Assembly (NCBI RefSeq): GCF_003288815.1
Contig: NZ_NHYM01000006.1
Coordinates: forward strand, 62,001-126,000
Length of the DNA stretch: 64,000 bases
Direction: 5' to 3'
From: Helicobacter sp. 16-1353
GTDB taxonomy: Bacteria > Campylobacterota > Campylobacteria > Campylobacterales > Helicobacteraceae
Below the pieces are notes generated by a model. The model was not told the origin of the DNA. It ran no database searches and saw only the letters and a list, made by a program, of their open reading frames with translations. A program made the translations under genes and the position numbers. This document shows positions 27,732 to 36,444 of the stretch, in pieces; the stretch's first letter is position 1, and the number at the start of each line of letters is the position of its first letter.

Positions 27732-27804
27732 GAATCTAATTTATTAATTTTTATGTATAATCCAAGCCTAAAATTAAAAGATATTAATTTATGAAAGAAA
27801 AACA

Positions 27805-29883
27805 ATGAAAGAAAAATTTTTTTTAATGAATATAAACTGCGTAATTTGTGGCGAAAAAATAAAAAATAAATTAGAAAAATTAGATTCTGTGAAGTATGTA
27901 AATATTGATATAAATAATAATATATTAGAAATAGACACAGATAATATCCATCTTGTAGAAAATACAATAAAATCAATAGAGCCAAATGTAAGATTCCAAA
28001 AAAATAAGCCAATTGAAGAAGAATTTAACACTAAAAAGAACTTCATATTATTAGGAAGCCTTATAGTGGCATTTTTTCTTAGCCTTATTACCATTCACTT
28101 TAATGAGAATCAAATATTTACAAATATTGCCATAGTCGTTTTAGTCGCTATTTATCTAATATCTGGAAAAGATATTTTTATAAATGCTTTTAGGAATGTT
28201 AAAACATTAAATTTCTTTGATGAAAATTCATTAATGTTTATTGCTACTTTAGCGGCATTTGCCATAGGTGCGTATGAAGAAGCTGTGGCTGTTATGCTCT
28301 TTTTTAGAACTGGAGAATTTTTACAAGATTTGGCAGTGCATAATTCTAAACATTCAATAAAGGCATTGCTTGAGATTGCACCAAATATAGCACATTTAAA
28401 GCAAGATTCTAATATCTTAGATATTTCACCACAGGAATTAAAAATCAATGATATTGTTTTAGTAAAGCCCGGAGAAAAGATACCAATTGATGGCATTGTG
28501 ATAAATGGCGAAAGCAGTGTTGATACAAAAGCACTTACAGGAGAGCCTATACCAAAGATAGCAAAAAAAGATTCTAAGGTTTTAGGCGGAACATTGAATC
28601 TAAATGGTATTTTAGAAGTCAAAACAACAAAATTATATAACGATTCTAGTGTATCAAAGATAATAGATTTAGTCCAAAATGCAAGTATGAATAAAGCAAA
28701 AACAGAGAGTTTCATTACGCAATTTGCTAGAATCTACACTCCTATAGTATTTTGCATAGCTTTAATTATTGCGATTTTACCACCATTATTTGGAATGGGT
28801 GATTTTCAAATGTGGATTTATCGCTCTTTGGTAGTTCTAATGGTAAGTTGTCCTTGTGCACTTGTGATTAGCGTTCCATTGGCTTATTTTGGCGGTATTG
28901 GAAGCGCATCTAAAAATTCTATTTTAATTAAAGGTGCAAATTATCTAGAGGCTTTAAGTAATGTTACAAATATAGCATTTGATAAAACAGGGACACTTAC
29001 AAAAGGTGTTTTTAAAATAACGCAAATAATCCCATCAAATGGATTTAGCAAAGATGATGTTTTACAATATGCTTTTTGTGCTGAAAATTTCTCAAACCAC
29101 CCTATTGCATTAGCCATAAAAGAAGAATATAAAAATACGCTAAATAATAATCACAAATGCCATAATACAAAATTCGAGCAAATAAGTGGATTAGGTATAA
29201 AAGCGACTTGTAATTATCAAAATATATTAGTTGGAAATGATAAAATCCTACACATACACAATATAAAGCACGATACTTGCAATATCAATGGAACTGTCGC
29301 ACATATAGCTATAGGCGATACTTATGCAGGATATATTTTAATAGCTGATGAGTTGAAAGATGACACAAAGGAAGCAATAGAGAATTTACGAAAATTAGGA
29401 GTAGAAAAAATCGCTATGCTAACAGGAGATAATGAATTTGCTTCAAAAGAAATAGCCACAGAATTAGGGTTTGATGAGGTGAGATATAATCTTTTGCCAG
29501 AAGAAAAAGCACAGATTTTTAGTGAATTTAAACATAATGCAAAAGGTAAAAGTATTTTTGTTGGAGATGGTATAAATGATGCTCCAAGTATAGCAATGGC
29601 AGATGTGGGCGTTAGTATGGGTAGTCTTGGTAGTGATGTAAGCAAAGAGAGTGCAGATGTTTTAATCATCAATGATAAGATTTCAAGTTTAGTAAAAGTG
29701 ATTCAAATCGCAAAGAAAACAAAAATAATAATCTGGCAGAATATCGCATTTGCACTTGGTGTAAAAGTATTGTTTATCATACTTGGATTATTTGGCGTAG
29801 CTACGATGTGGGAAGCGGTATTTGGCGATGTTGGTGTAGCACTTTTAGCATTACTAAACTCAATGAGAATCTTAAAAGTTTAA
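27805..29883 (+). CDS. cadA: Heavy-metal-exporting P1B-type ATPase (CadA/ZntA type)
   Basis: Inner-membrane efflux pump, probably for Cd2+/Zn2+/Co2+, 692 residues. A short N-terminal HMA domain has CVIC at 12-15 (usual GMTCxxC-like site). Membrane helices start near residue 75. The ion site SCPCALVIS has Cys349-Pro-Cys351. The phosphorylation motif DKTGT is at 393-397, followed by a CSNHPI-type SNHPIALAI stretch, and the hinge is MLTGDNEFA...VGDGINDAPSIAMAD. The C-terminal helix has LGVKVLFIILGLFGVATMWEAVFGDVG, the CadA/ZntA ending with Lys and Asp, which favours divalent metals over copper. H. pylori has a homologous CadA. Confidence 0.94.
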   Translation: MKEKFFLMNINCVICGEKIKNKLEKLDSVKYVNIDINNNILEIDTDNIHLVENTIKSIEPNVRFQKNKPIEEEFNTKKNFILLGSLIVAFFLSLITIHFNENQIFTNIAIVVLVAIYLISGKDIFINAFRNVKTLNFFDENSLMFIATLAAFAIGAYEEAVAVMLFFRTGEFLQDLAVHNSKHSIKALLEIAPNIAHLKQDSNILDISPQELKINDIVLVKPGEKIPIDGIVINGESSVDTKALTGEPIPKIAKKDSKVLGGTLNLNGILEVKTTKLYNDSSVSKIIDLVQNASMNKAKTESFITQFARIYTPIVFCIALIIAILPPLFGMGDFQMWIYRSLVVLMVSCPCALVISVPLAYFGGIGSASKNSILIKGANYLEALSNVTNIAFDKTGTLTKGVFKITQIIPSNGFSKDDVLQYAFCAENFSNHPIALAIKEEYKNTLNNNHKCHNTKFEQISGLGIKATCNYQNILVGNDKILHIHNIKHDTCNINGTVAHIAIGDTYAGYILIADELKDDTKEAIENLRKLGVEKIAMLTGDNEFASKEIATELGFDEVRYNLLPEEKAQIFSEFKHNAKGKSIFVGDGINDAPSIAMADVGVSMGSLGSDVSKESADVLIINDKISSLVKVIQIAKKTKIIIWQNIAFALGVKVLFIILGLFGVATMWEAVFGDVGVALLALLNSMRILKV

Positions 29884-29910
29884 AATCTCAATAATCTTAT
29901 AGATTGCATT

Positions 29911-30081
29911 TTAATATAGAATCTTAAGTTTAGATTCCAAAGCACGAGTAAGGGAGAGTTTATCGATATTATCTAGCCCTATGCCTATTGGCACAACTTG
30001 TGCGATTTTAGAAAACCTTAGATTTAAGTCTTTTAGTTTATCCTCTATAAAATCATCGCATCACTCGCAAATGTCGGGTAG
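29911..30081 (-). pseudogene. recR: recR 3' fragment (degenerate)
   Basis: A frame ending at 29911 reads FIEDKLKDLNLRFSKIAQ, then PIGIGLDNIDKLSLTRALES, which matches the C-terminus of RecR, where KxTRxAxGxPxGxxLExxDxxTLxxAL is conserved. Just upstream, in another frame, YPTFASDAM matches the preceding RecR loop, so a frameshift lies near 30050. The N-terminal two thirds, with the HhH, Cys4 zinc finger and Toprim domain, are absent. A functional recR must lie elsewhere, if one exists. Confidence 0.6.
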
Positions 30082-30620
30082 AAATTTACTTTTTACGATG
30101 TGTAGAAACAAATCCTTAAAATATTAAATCTCATAAATCTTGCAATTAGAGTTTTGCAATCTTAAGAATCTAAAGGATTGAATATTTAATTAAATTCCTA
30201 TTTTGCAGTTATATAAATATAAGAATTAGATTTAGCTTATTTTAATCTCACATAATGGGAATCTAGAATCTTATAAAATTCTTACAATTCTTACGAATCC
30301 TTAGAATCTAAGATTTTATAGATTTGGATAAGCCACTCTAGCTTAGGACTCTTTTACAAAATTATAGAATTTTGAATTATAATAGCTTGATTGGCAATTA
30401 ATAACTGCCCCAATTATTAGGAAATCATATCTTTAGCAAGTTTCCTGCTATAGTAATTCTAAATCTCCTTTTATTTAAGGTTGTTTGGATTTATGTAGCT
30501 TCCACTGCTGAAATTATATAAAAAATTTATTTTCATTATTTCTTTTTTTATTACTATTCTATAAACTTTTTTATAAACCAATATTATATTTTTTATTCTC
30601 ATTATTTATAAAGCTAGGTT
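30082..30620. other. Gene-free AT-rich stretch
   Basis: I find no open frame, RNA or clear repeat here beyond scattered AGAATCT/GATTCT strings and short direct repeats such as AATTCTTAC. It may be the decayed remainder of the recR region. Confidence 0.5.
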
Positions 30621-31340
30621 TTAATTATTTAGCATTCTATAGCCATCACAGCCGGATTGACTTCCTAAATCACAGGCTTTGCCATAAAATTCTTTTGCTT
30701 TTAAAAAATCTTGTTTGATAGCTTCTCCTTTATGAAACATAAGTCCAAGATTATCACAACCACTCGCATTTCCATCATCACAGGCTATTTCAAAAAGCAC
30801 AACTGCCTTAAAGTAATTTTGTTTAACTCCTTGTCCTTTGTAAAACATCATCCCAAGATTATAACAACCACTTGTAAATCCGCCATCACAGGCTTTTTGA
30901 TATAATTCAAGTGCCTTAAAATAATTCTGTTCAACTCCTTCATATATGCCACTAAGTTCAAAGCAACCTAAGGCATAACCACCATCACAAGCTTTTTCAA
31001 AATATTTAATTGCTTTAAAATAATCTTGTTTAACTCCTTTTCCGCTGTAATACATACGACTATATGTATACCCAAGTTCAAAACAACCAGCTACTTCCTT
31101 ACTATCACAGGATATTTGAAAATATTCAATTGCTTTTAAATAATCTTGTTTAATGCCTAGTCCATATGCATACATAAAACCAAGTTCAGTGCATGCCTGT
31201 ATAATTTTACCATCACAAGCTTTGTTATAATACTCAACTGCTTTTTGATAATCACCTTTTAGAAACATTTCAAATCCTAAAGTAAAATCATCTCCCCACG
31301 ATAAAATCACTAATCCTAATAACATTACTAGTTTTTTCAT
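30621..31340 (-). CDS. Hcp-like Sel1-repeat exported protein
   Basis: 239 residues, about five or six Sel1-like repeats of roughly 36 residues, each with the Hcp pattern of two Cys eight residues apart (ACDGKIIQAC, SCDSKEVAGC, ACDGGYALGC, ACDGGFTSGC). The repeats read ...KQDYLKAIEYFQISCD...ELGYTY. A signal peptide MKKLVMLLGLVILSWG implies a periplasmic or secreted protein; Helicobacter cysteine-rich proteins of this family are secreted, and some bind penicillin. I chose ATG 31340 (AGGGG six bases before) over TTG 31346. One repeat is truncated (GIYEGVEQNYFKALELY). Confidence 0.9.
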   Translation of the reverse strand: MKKLVMLLGLVILSWGDDFTLGFEMFLKGDYQKAVEYYNKACDGKIIQACTELGFMYAYGLGIKQDYLKAIEYFQISCDSKEVAGCFELGYTYSRMYYSGKGVKQDYFKAIKYFEKACDGGYALGCFELSGIYEGVEQNYFKALELYQKACDGGFTSGCYNLGMMFYKGQGVKQNYFKAVVLFEIACDDGNASGCDNLGLMFHKGEAIKQDFLKAKEFYGKACDLGSQSGCDGYRMLNN

Positions 31341-31388
31341 CGTCAACCCCTGTTTTTAGAAATCACAATTTTACATTAACTACAAAAG

Positions 31389-33275
31389 CTATTCCTCTCC
31401 ATAGCTAAAATGAACCTTTGTTTCTACGCCTAGATTCTCACGGATATTAATATAACTTGGTGAAAAATATAAAAATAATGCAAAGTCGTCATATCCACTT
31501 CCCTGCCGAACTTTCACATTAAAATCCCCCGGAATGCTCGATTGCAATGCTAGTGTTTGCACTCCATAGACGATATTTCCAATTGAATAAATGCTAATAT
31601 TTTCTGGCAAAATAAGATTATTTTCTAGCACTTTTAGATTACTTGGGTGGGCAGTGTTGATATACCAATCTTGCGTTTGAGACTTTGGAAAGCGGCTATT
31701 TGGCGAAAGAACGCTTTCAAAATCCACGACCTTACACACTGGTGATTTACAAAAAAACTCATATTGGATTTTTGGATTTGCCACTAGAGCGGTGTTTTTA
31801 TTTGCATTTTCTACAAGTGAGATTCTCCCACGCATTAGGGCGATACGCCAATCACTCCTAATCTTTGGCTTTATAAAATACACAGGATATTTTTCATTCT
31901 CATTATAAAACTCGATTCTAAAATAAGTATCATTTAGATTGATAATATTTGAATGAAAAACATCAAGTGGCGTTAGATTTCTATCTTTTATCCCAGAGCT
32001 TGAGAGACGACGAACCACCCTAGACTGCGAGTTTTCCACGAAAGTATCTTTTGGTATTATGGAATCTGGAATATTCTCACTAATAAGCAAAAAATTATTT
32101 TTATTATCTTCTAGCTTTAGGCTAATATCCCTAGCAAAGCAGTCTTTAGTAAAATTCCGCAAAAGCTCATTTTTATCATTTATCGCATTTATGCTAAGCC
32201 TAGCAGTGGGGAGAAAGGGAATCGCTGGGATAAAAGTGTGCTGATTGTAATAGAGCTGTTTGCCGATATTTTCATAATCAATAAAAAACGAATATGGCAG
32301 AATCTCCACTCGCTTTTTAATAATAATTGGCTTTTGGCAAGGGATTTTGCCGACATTTGCGATATTAATATCTCTTGGAATCTCACTTAGACATTTTCCA
32401 GACATTCTATCATCACTATCTAATCTATGCCCTAAGATAATCTCTAGCTCACCACTTGCCACATCTAAAAAATCTATATTAATGTTATTTTGTATATATC
32501 TACCATTTTTAAACACAAAACTACCATTTATACTTTCCCCTATTGGGTTACAAAGACCATTATCACGATTAAATCTAATAGAAAGTGGCAATAAAACATC
32601 ACTAAAACCCTCATCAATCTCACCATTTATCGTTCTAGCTGTCGCATTTGCATTAATATTTATAGGATATGTTTGCGACTTTAAAATCAAATCAACATTA
32701 TTTTGCGTTGAGAGTTGAGATATATTTGACGATGGAATCCCTTGTGTATTTAGACTAAATATAGAATCTTGGGCAGTTTTTATTGTTAGGTTTATATCAA
32801 AATCATTTGGCACAACAGTTATAGGCTGAGTTGTTTGCGATACTATTGTATTATTTTGCATAAAATGACAAGAAACATAAGCTTTATTAAATGATGAAGA
32901 ATAAGCAAAATTATAATTTAGCACATAACTAAATCCATTACCGCTAAGCTTTGAAACACTTTTTCTGCCAAATGTATCGATAAATTCACAATATTTTGAA
33001 TTAATATTTTGTGGATAGGTAATCCTACCATTGGCATCTAATGCATAAAATAAAACATTGATTTTACCATTTTGACCACTTACTTTAGTGTAGATTCTAT
33101 TATTATAATTTTTTAGTATCTCAACTAAACAAGCAATCTTTGTATAATCGCTACCATTGCATAATTTTTCTGCTTCTTTAAAAACAGGAAATTCTACGAT
33201 TAATGGTGCTTGAGTAATCTTATCTTGTGCATTCAAAAGATAAAAAAATGTAAAGATTAAGAGTATTTTTTTCAT
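31389..33275 (-). CDS. Large exported protein of unknown function
   Basis: 628 residues from ATG 33275 (GGGGAAAATT upstream). An N-terminal signal peptide MKKILLIFTFFYLLNAQ gives an export route. The rest is predicted beta-rich, with polar Asn/Ser/Ile strands and paired Cys (EKLCNGSDYTKIAC; LCNPI; CLSEIP; IPCQKP; FCKSPVCK), and no other membrane segment. Late strands (YFSPSYINIREN) give a surface-protein feel. There is weak resemblance to the DUF6701/MshQ type of pilin-associated proteins; I would not name it on that. It lies between hcp-like and yaaA genes, with no operon partner evident. Confidence 0.7.
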   Translation of the reverse strand: MKKILLIFTFFYLLNAQDKITQAPLIVEFPVFKEAEKLCNGSDYTKIACLVEILKNYNNRIYTKVSGQNGKINVLFYALDANGRITYPQNINSKYCEFIDTFGRKSVSKLSGNGFSYVLNYNFAYSSSFNKAYVSCHFMQNNTIVSQTTQPITVVPNDFDINLTIKTAQDSIFSLNTQGIPSSNISQLSTQNNVDLILKSQTYPININANATARTINGEIDEGFSDVLLPLSIRFNRDNGLCNPIGESINGSFVFKNGRYIQNNINIDFLDVASGELEIILGHRLDSDDRMSGKCLSEIPRDINIANVGKIPCQKPIIIKKRVEILPYSFFIDYENIGKQLYYNQHTFIPAIPFLPTARLSINAINDKNELLRNFTKDCFARDISLKLEDNKNNFLLISENIPDSIIPKDTFVENSQSRVVRRLSSSGIKDRNLTPLDVFHSNIINLNDTYFRIEFYNENEKYPVYFIKPKIRSDWRIALMRGRISLVENANKNTALVANPKIQYEFFCKSPVCKVVDFESVLSPNSRFPKSQTQDWYINTAHPSNLKVLENNLILPENISIYSIGNIVYGVQTLALQSSIPGDFNVKVRQGSGYDDFALFLYFSPSYINIRENLGVETKVHFSYGEE

Positions 33276-33311
33276 AATTTTCCCCAAAAATTTTCCCTAA
33301 TTATAGAATCT

Positions 33312-34079
33312 TCAAACCTCATATTGCAAGATTCTAGCAAATCCGCTTTGTTTTGTATCTATCAACTTAAATGGCACTTCAAATGCCCTATTTTGTGCGA
33401 TATGGCGGAGGGTTAGACCACGATAATGCTTGGAAAAATGTGTGCTTTTCCTACTATTTTCCTTGCCATTTTCCTTGCCATTTTTAAAAAACTCAATTTT
33501 AGTGTGTGGGAAAGTAAGCTTATAGGCTTTTGTGTAAAATTCCGCCCTTAAATCTAGGACTTCGCTAGACTTAAGGAGAGAATCTAAATGCGTTTTAAAA
33601 TCTTTATAAATCGCTACAATATCGATATTTGCGAACTTTTCGCCCTGCTTTAGCTTATAATATGGAATCTTATCGCCCCCTAAAATCGCCCCAAAAAGAT
33701 TGCTAAAAATAACCACATTTTTACGCAAAAACTCCACGCTTGTTGTATCTAGCGAGGCTACATCAAGTGCCTTAAACGCCACGCCGCTATAAAGAAAAAT
33801 AGATTCTATGGTATTAGCGGAATCTAGATTGCTACAGGCATTTAGCGTATCTATGCCAATTTTGCCGACTAACTTTTTAGCGCCAAAAATCCGTGCAACT
33901 TCGCTACTTGGAGATTTACGCAAGACTTCCAAATAAGATTCCAAAATCCGCATACGATTTGTGCGTAAATCCTCCCCAAAAAGCAAGGAATCTAAAAAGC
34001 CAAATTTGGGATTTGAGCTCCCCTTGTAGATAAAATTCTTATCCTCGCTTGGGCTAAATAAAATCTTTAAATCTTTCAT
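33312..34079 (-). CDS. yaaA: YaaA/UPF0246 peroxide-stress protein
   Basis: 255 residues, cytoplasmic. In E. coli YaaA lowers free iron under H2O2 stress. Recognised by FSPSEDKN at the start, the middle LFSNLFGAILGGDKIPYYKLK (family: LYGLLRPLD....Y.lpmg) and the C-terminal GLTLRHIAQNRAFEVPFKLI (family: Ka.RG...r). It has a Lys/Glu/Asn run (FFKNGKENGKENSRKS), from a tandem 12-base GGCAAGGAAAAT repeat in the coding sense. It is downstream of lutC across a repeat-rich spacer. Confidence 0.8.
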   Translation of the reverse strand: MKDLKILFSPSEDKNFIYKGSSNPKFGFLDSLLFGEDLRTNRMRILESYLEVLRKSPSSEVARIFGAKKLVGKIGIDTLNACSNLDSANTIESIFLYSGVAFKALDVASLDTTSVEFLRKNVVIFSNLFGAILGGDKIPYYKLKQGEKFANIDIVAIYKDFKTHLDSLLKSSEVLDLRAEFYTKAYKLTFPHTKIEFFKNGKENGKENSRKSTHFSKHYRGLTLRHIAQNRAFEVPFKLIDTKQSGFARILQYEV

Positions 34080-34268
34080 TTAGAGCCTATATTTAAAGCT
34101 TGTTTGGGGGCGGGATTTGGCGTTATTTTTTTCGCTAGATTCTACGCTAATTTTTATGCTAGATTCTGTGCGATTTGCACTGGATTTCACGCCGTTTTTT
34201 ATGCGGTTTATGCCGACTTTCACGCTAGATTCCACGCTATTTTTGATGCCAATCACGCTATTTTTCAC
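34080..34268 (-). repeat. Repeat-derived spacer, open as a 62-codon frame
   Basis: The 185 bases between lutC and yaaA consist largely of GAATC-type strings (TAGATTC, GGATTTCACGCC, TGATGCCAATCACG). They are open as a GTG-started frame overlapping the lutC stop, read as VESS/TESS/KSS/KNS runs (for example SVESSVKVGINRIKNGVK). The composition matches the repeat-coded linkers elsewhere, and no family is visible, so I take it as repeat DNA, possibly translated. Confidence 0.55.
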
Positions 34269-34981
34269 ACCAAGATAATATAAACCTGCTGTGGTCCGTG
34301 CACTCCAAAGACGGTTTGAAGCTCAATGTCCGCAGTTCGGCTTGGTCCAGCGATTAATATTAGATTGCTAGGGAGTTTCTCGCTAGATTCCACGGATTTG
34401 GCAGATTCCCCAGATTCCCCAGATTCCACGGATTTCGCAGATTCCCCAGATTCTGCTGATTTAACGCCACCGCGAAGTAGCTCCAATCCCTCCGGGAGCG
34501 ATTTAACGATATTTTTCCGCTCCAAAATCACAATGCAATTTTTTGTAATTAGCGAAGCCAAGCGCGGGTGTTTTGGCGAAGACGCAAGTCCAAAAATCCC
34601 CACATCAGCGATACCGCATTTCGCATACACTATCGAAGTATCCACGCCAAAAAGCTCATCTCTGGCATTATCCACGCTTTTTTCATATGGCTTGATATTA
34701 AAGCCGCTCAATGCCGAAAAGTCTAATTCGCTTAATTCCAAGTTATAAATCACATTTTTTGCCTCAATTTCTTTTAGAATCTCGCCGATTTTTGCCACAA
34801 TCGCTTTGGAATCTGCACTAGATTCCACGATAATCGCCTTATTTGCACTCTGCATAGCGACATAATCGCCCTCTAAATTCCCAGAATCTTTGATTAGATT
34901 CTTGTAATCTTTTTTCACGCCTCTTAATTTATTTTGTTTCAGTGCGTTTTTCGCACTTAGTAAAATGGCTTCTTTACTCAT
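34265..34981 (-). CDS. lutC: LutC (LUD domain), lactate oxidation, with a tandem-repeat insertion
   Basis: Third subunit of the iron-sulfur L-lactate dehydrogenase complex LutABC (YkgEFG), 238 residues. It has LUD-domain strands near VAMQSANKAIIVESS, CGIADVGIFGLASSPKHPRLAS and NLILIAGPSRTADIELQTVFGVHGP. A Gly-Ser-Glu-rich stretch of about 30 residues (KSAESGESAKSVESGESGES...) just before NLILIAG comes from two 36-base tandem repeats. It overlaps lutB by 8 bases. Confidence 0.92.
   Translation of the reverse strand: MSKEAILLSAKNALKQNKLRGVKKDYKNLIKDSGNLEGDYVAMQSANKAIIVESSADSKAIVAKIGEILKEIEAKNVIYNLELSELDFSALSGFNIKPYEKSVDNARDELFGVDTSIVYAKCGIADVGIFGLASSPKHPRLASLITKNCIVILERKNIVKSLPEGLELLRGGVKSAESGESAKSVESGESGESAKSVESSEKLPSNLILIAGPSRTADIELQTVFGVHGPQQVYIILV
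34385..34456 (-). repeat. 36-base tandem repeat inside lutC
   Basis: Plus-strand units 34385-34420 and 34421-34456, starting AGATTCCACGGATTTSGCAG. They differ in only three or four bases, and both are in frame with lutC. Confidence 0.85.
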
Positions 34982-36434
34982 AAATCACCCCTTTAAGATT
35001 TTTTACCTTAGAGTGCAAACTCGCATCTAGGGCTGGATAGCTCCTACAGCTTAGCCACTGCTTTAGCCCCGGGATAATCCCGCCAAAGGCTTTCCCAAGC
35101 CCTCCAAAAATCCGCACTTGCGTAATTAGCAATCGCCACTTAAAGCCACTGGTCGCAAAGCTAGTGAAAACCGCAAAGCTATTTTTTTCTAGCGAACTTC
35201 TATGCGTCTCTTTATAGCCCACAACGCCCCCTCTGCCCTCTCCAGCCTTCTCACTTCGCAAATCTCTAATTAAACTAGCAAGTGGAATCTTAACTGGGCA
35301 AACCTCGCTACATCGCTCACAAAGGGAGCAGAAGTTTAGCATTGGGGCACAGTTATTTAGCCCAAAAATCTGTGGCGATATGACCTCGCCGATTGGTCCC
35401 GGGTAGGTCGATAGATAGGAGTGTCCGCCGATTTTATCATACACTGGGCAGTGATTTAGACAAGTGCCACAGCGGATACAGCTCAAAGCTCGATAATAGT
35501 GGCTATCAGCTAGAATCTTGGAGCGATTATTATCAAGCAAGATTATATGCACTTCTTTTGGTCCATCTAACTCGCCCTCTTGGCGTGGGGAGGCGATGAT
35601 ATTATTATAGCAGCTGATATTTGCCCCAGTGGCACTTGGCACAAGGAGCAAGTCTAAAATACTCGCATCTTCAAAGCTCTCCACAATCTTCTCAATCCCG
35701 CAAATTGCGATATGTATATCACACGCAGTCGTGCTCATACGCCCATTGCCCTCATTTTCAATAAGCCATATCGCGCCCTCATTTGCGATAGCAAAATTCA
35801 CGCCAGAAAGACCTATTCTAAAATCCTTAAATTCCTTTCTTAAGTGCGTCCTTGCGATGTTATTTAGCTTTTCTGGCTCACTTTCAAGCGGTGCATTTAG
35901 CTTATCTTTAAAGATTTCGCCAATCTCATAGCGATTTTTATGAATGGCGGGAGCTACGATATGCACTGGTGGCTCATCGATTAGCTGGATTATAAGCTCA
36001 CCTAAGTCCGTCTCAATGGCGTTTATACCATTATCTTTCAAATAATGATTTAGCCCAATCTCCTCGCTTGCCATTGATTTCCCTTTTAAAATCACATTGG
36101 CATTATTTTTTTGCATAAGCGAGAGAATGATTTCATTCGCCTCTTTAGAATCTTTCGCCCAATGGACTTTAAAGCCATTTTTAGTAGCGTTTCGCTCGAA
36201 GTTTTCTAGCAAAGTTGGCAGGTTCGCCAAAGCATTTTGCTTGACTTTTCGCCCTAGCTCACGCAACTCCTCCCAGTTTGTATAGCGATTGGCAATGGTA
36301 TTTTTTCGATTTTTCTTTAAGATTCCCATTGCAGATTTTAAGTTCTTCCGCATTTGCTTATCGTTTAATTTATTATGGACAATTTCCTCGTATTGCTCTC
36401 CGGAATGAAAATTTTGTGAATGATTTTCGCTCAT
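34974..36434 (-). CDS. lutB: LutB, iron-sulfur subunit of L-lactate dehydrogenase complex
   Basis: 486 residues. The N-terminal LUD domain runs to about 290. Then come two 4Fe-4S cluster motifs, CIRCGTCLNHCPVYDKIGG and CSLCERCSEVCPVKIPL, and a helical C-terminal domain with GFKWRLLITQVRIFGGLG. The protein passes electrons from lactate toward the quinone pool; the cytosolic complex is LutA-LutB-LutC. It is between lutA (gap 10 bases) and lutC (8-base overlap). Confidence 0.95.
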   Translation of the reverse strand: MSENHSQNFHSGEQYEEIVHNKLNDKQMRKNLKSAMGILKKNRKNTIANRYTNWEELRELGRKVKQNALANLPTLLENFERNATKNGFKVHWAKDSKEANEIILSLMQKNNANVILKGKSMASEEIGLNHYLKDNGINAIETDLGELIIQLIDEPPVHIVAPAIHKNRYEIGEIFKDKLNAPLESEPEKLNNIARTHLRKEFKDFRIGLSGVNFAIANEGAIWLIENEGNGRMSTTACDIHIAICGIEKIVESFEDASILDLLLVPSATGANISCYNNIIASPRQEGELDGPKEVHIILLDNNRSKILADSHYYRALSCIRCGTCLNHCPVYDKIGGHSYLSTYPGPIGEVISPQIFGLNNCAPMLNFCSLCERCSEVCPVKIPLASLIRDLRSEKAGEGRGGVVGYKETHRSSLEKNSFAVFTSFATSGFKWRLLITQVRIFGGLGKAFGGIIPGLKQWLSCRSYPALDASLHSKVKNLKGVIYE

Positions 36435-36444
36435 AATGTCCCCC

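Noticed and set aside
34326-34748. Plus-strand frame with Asp-Ser-Pro repeats inside lutC
   Set aside because: Antisense to the tandem repeat in lutC, an open frame by composition only.
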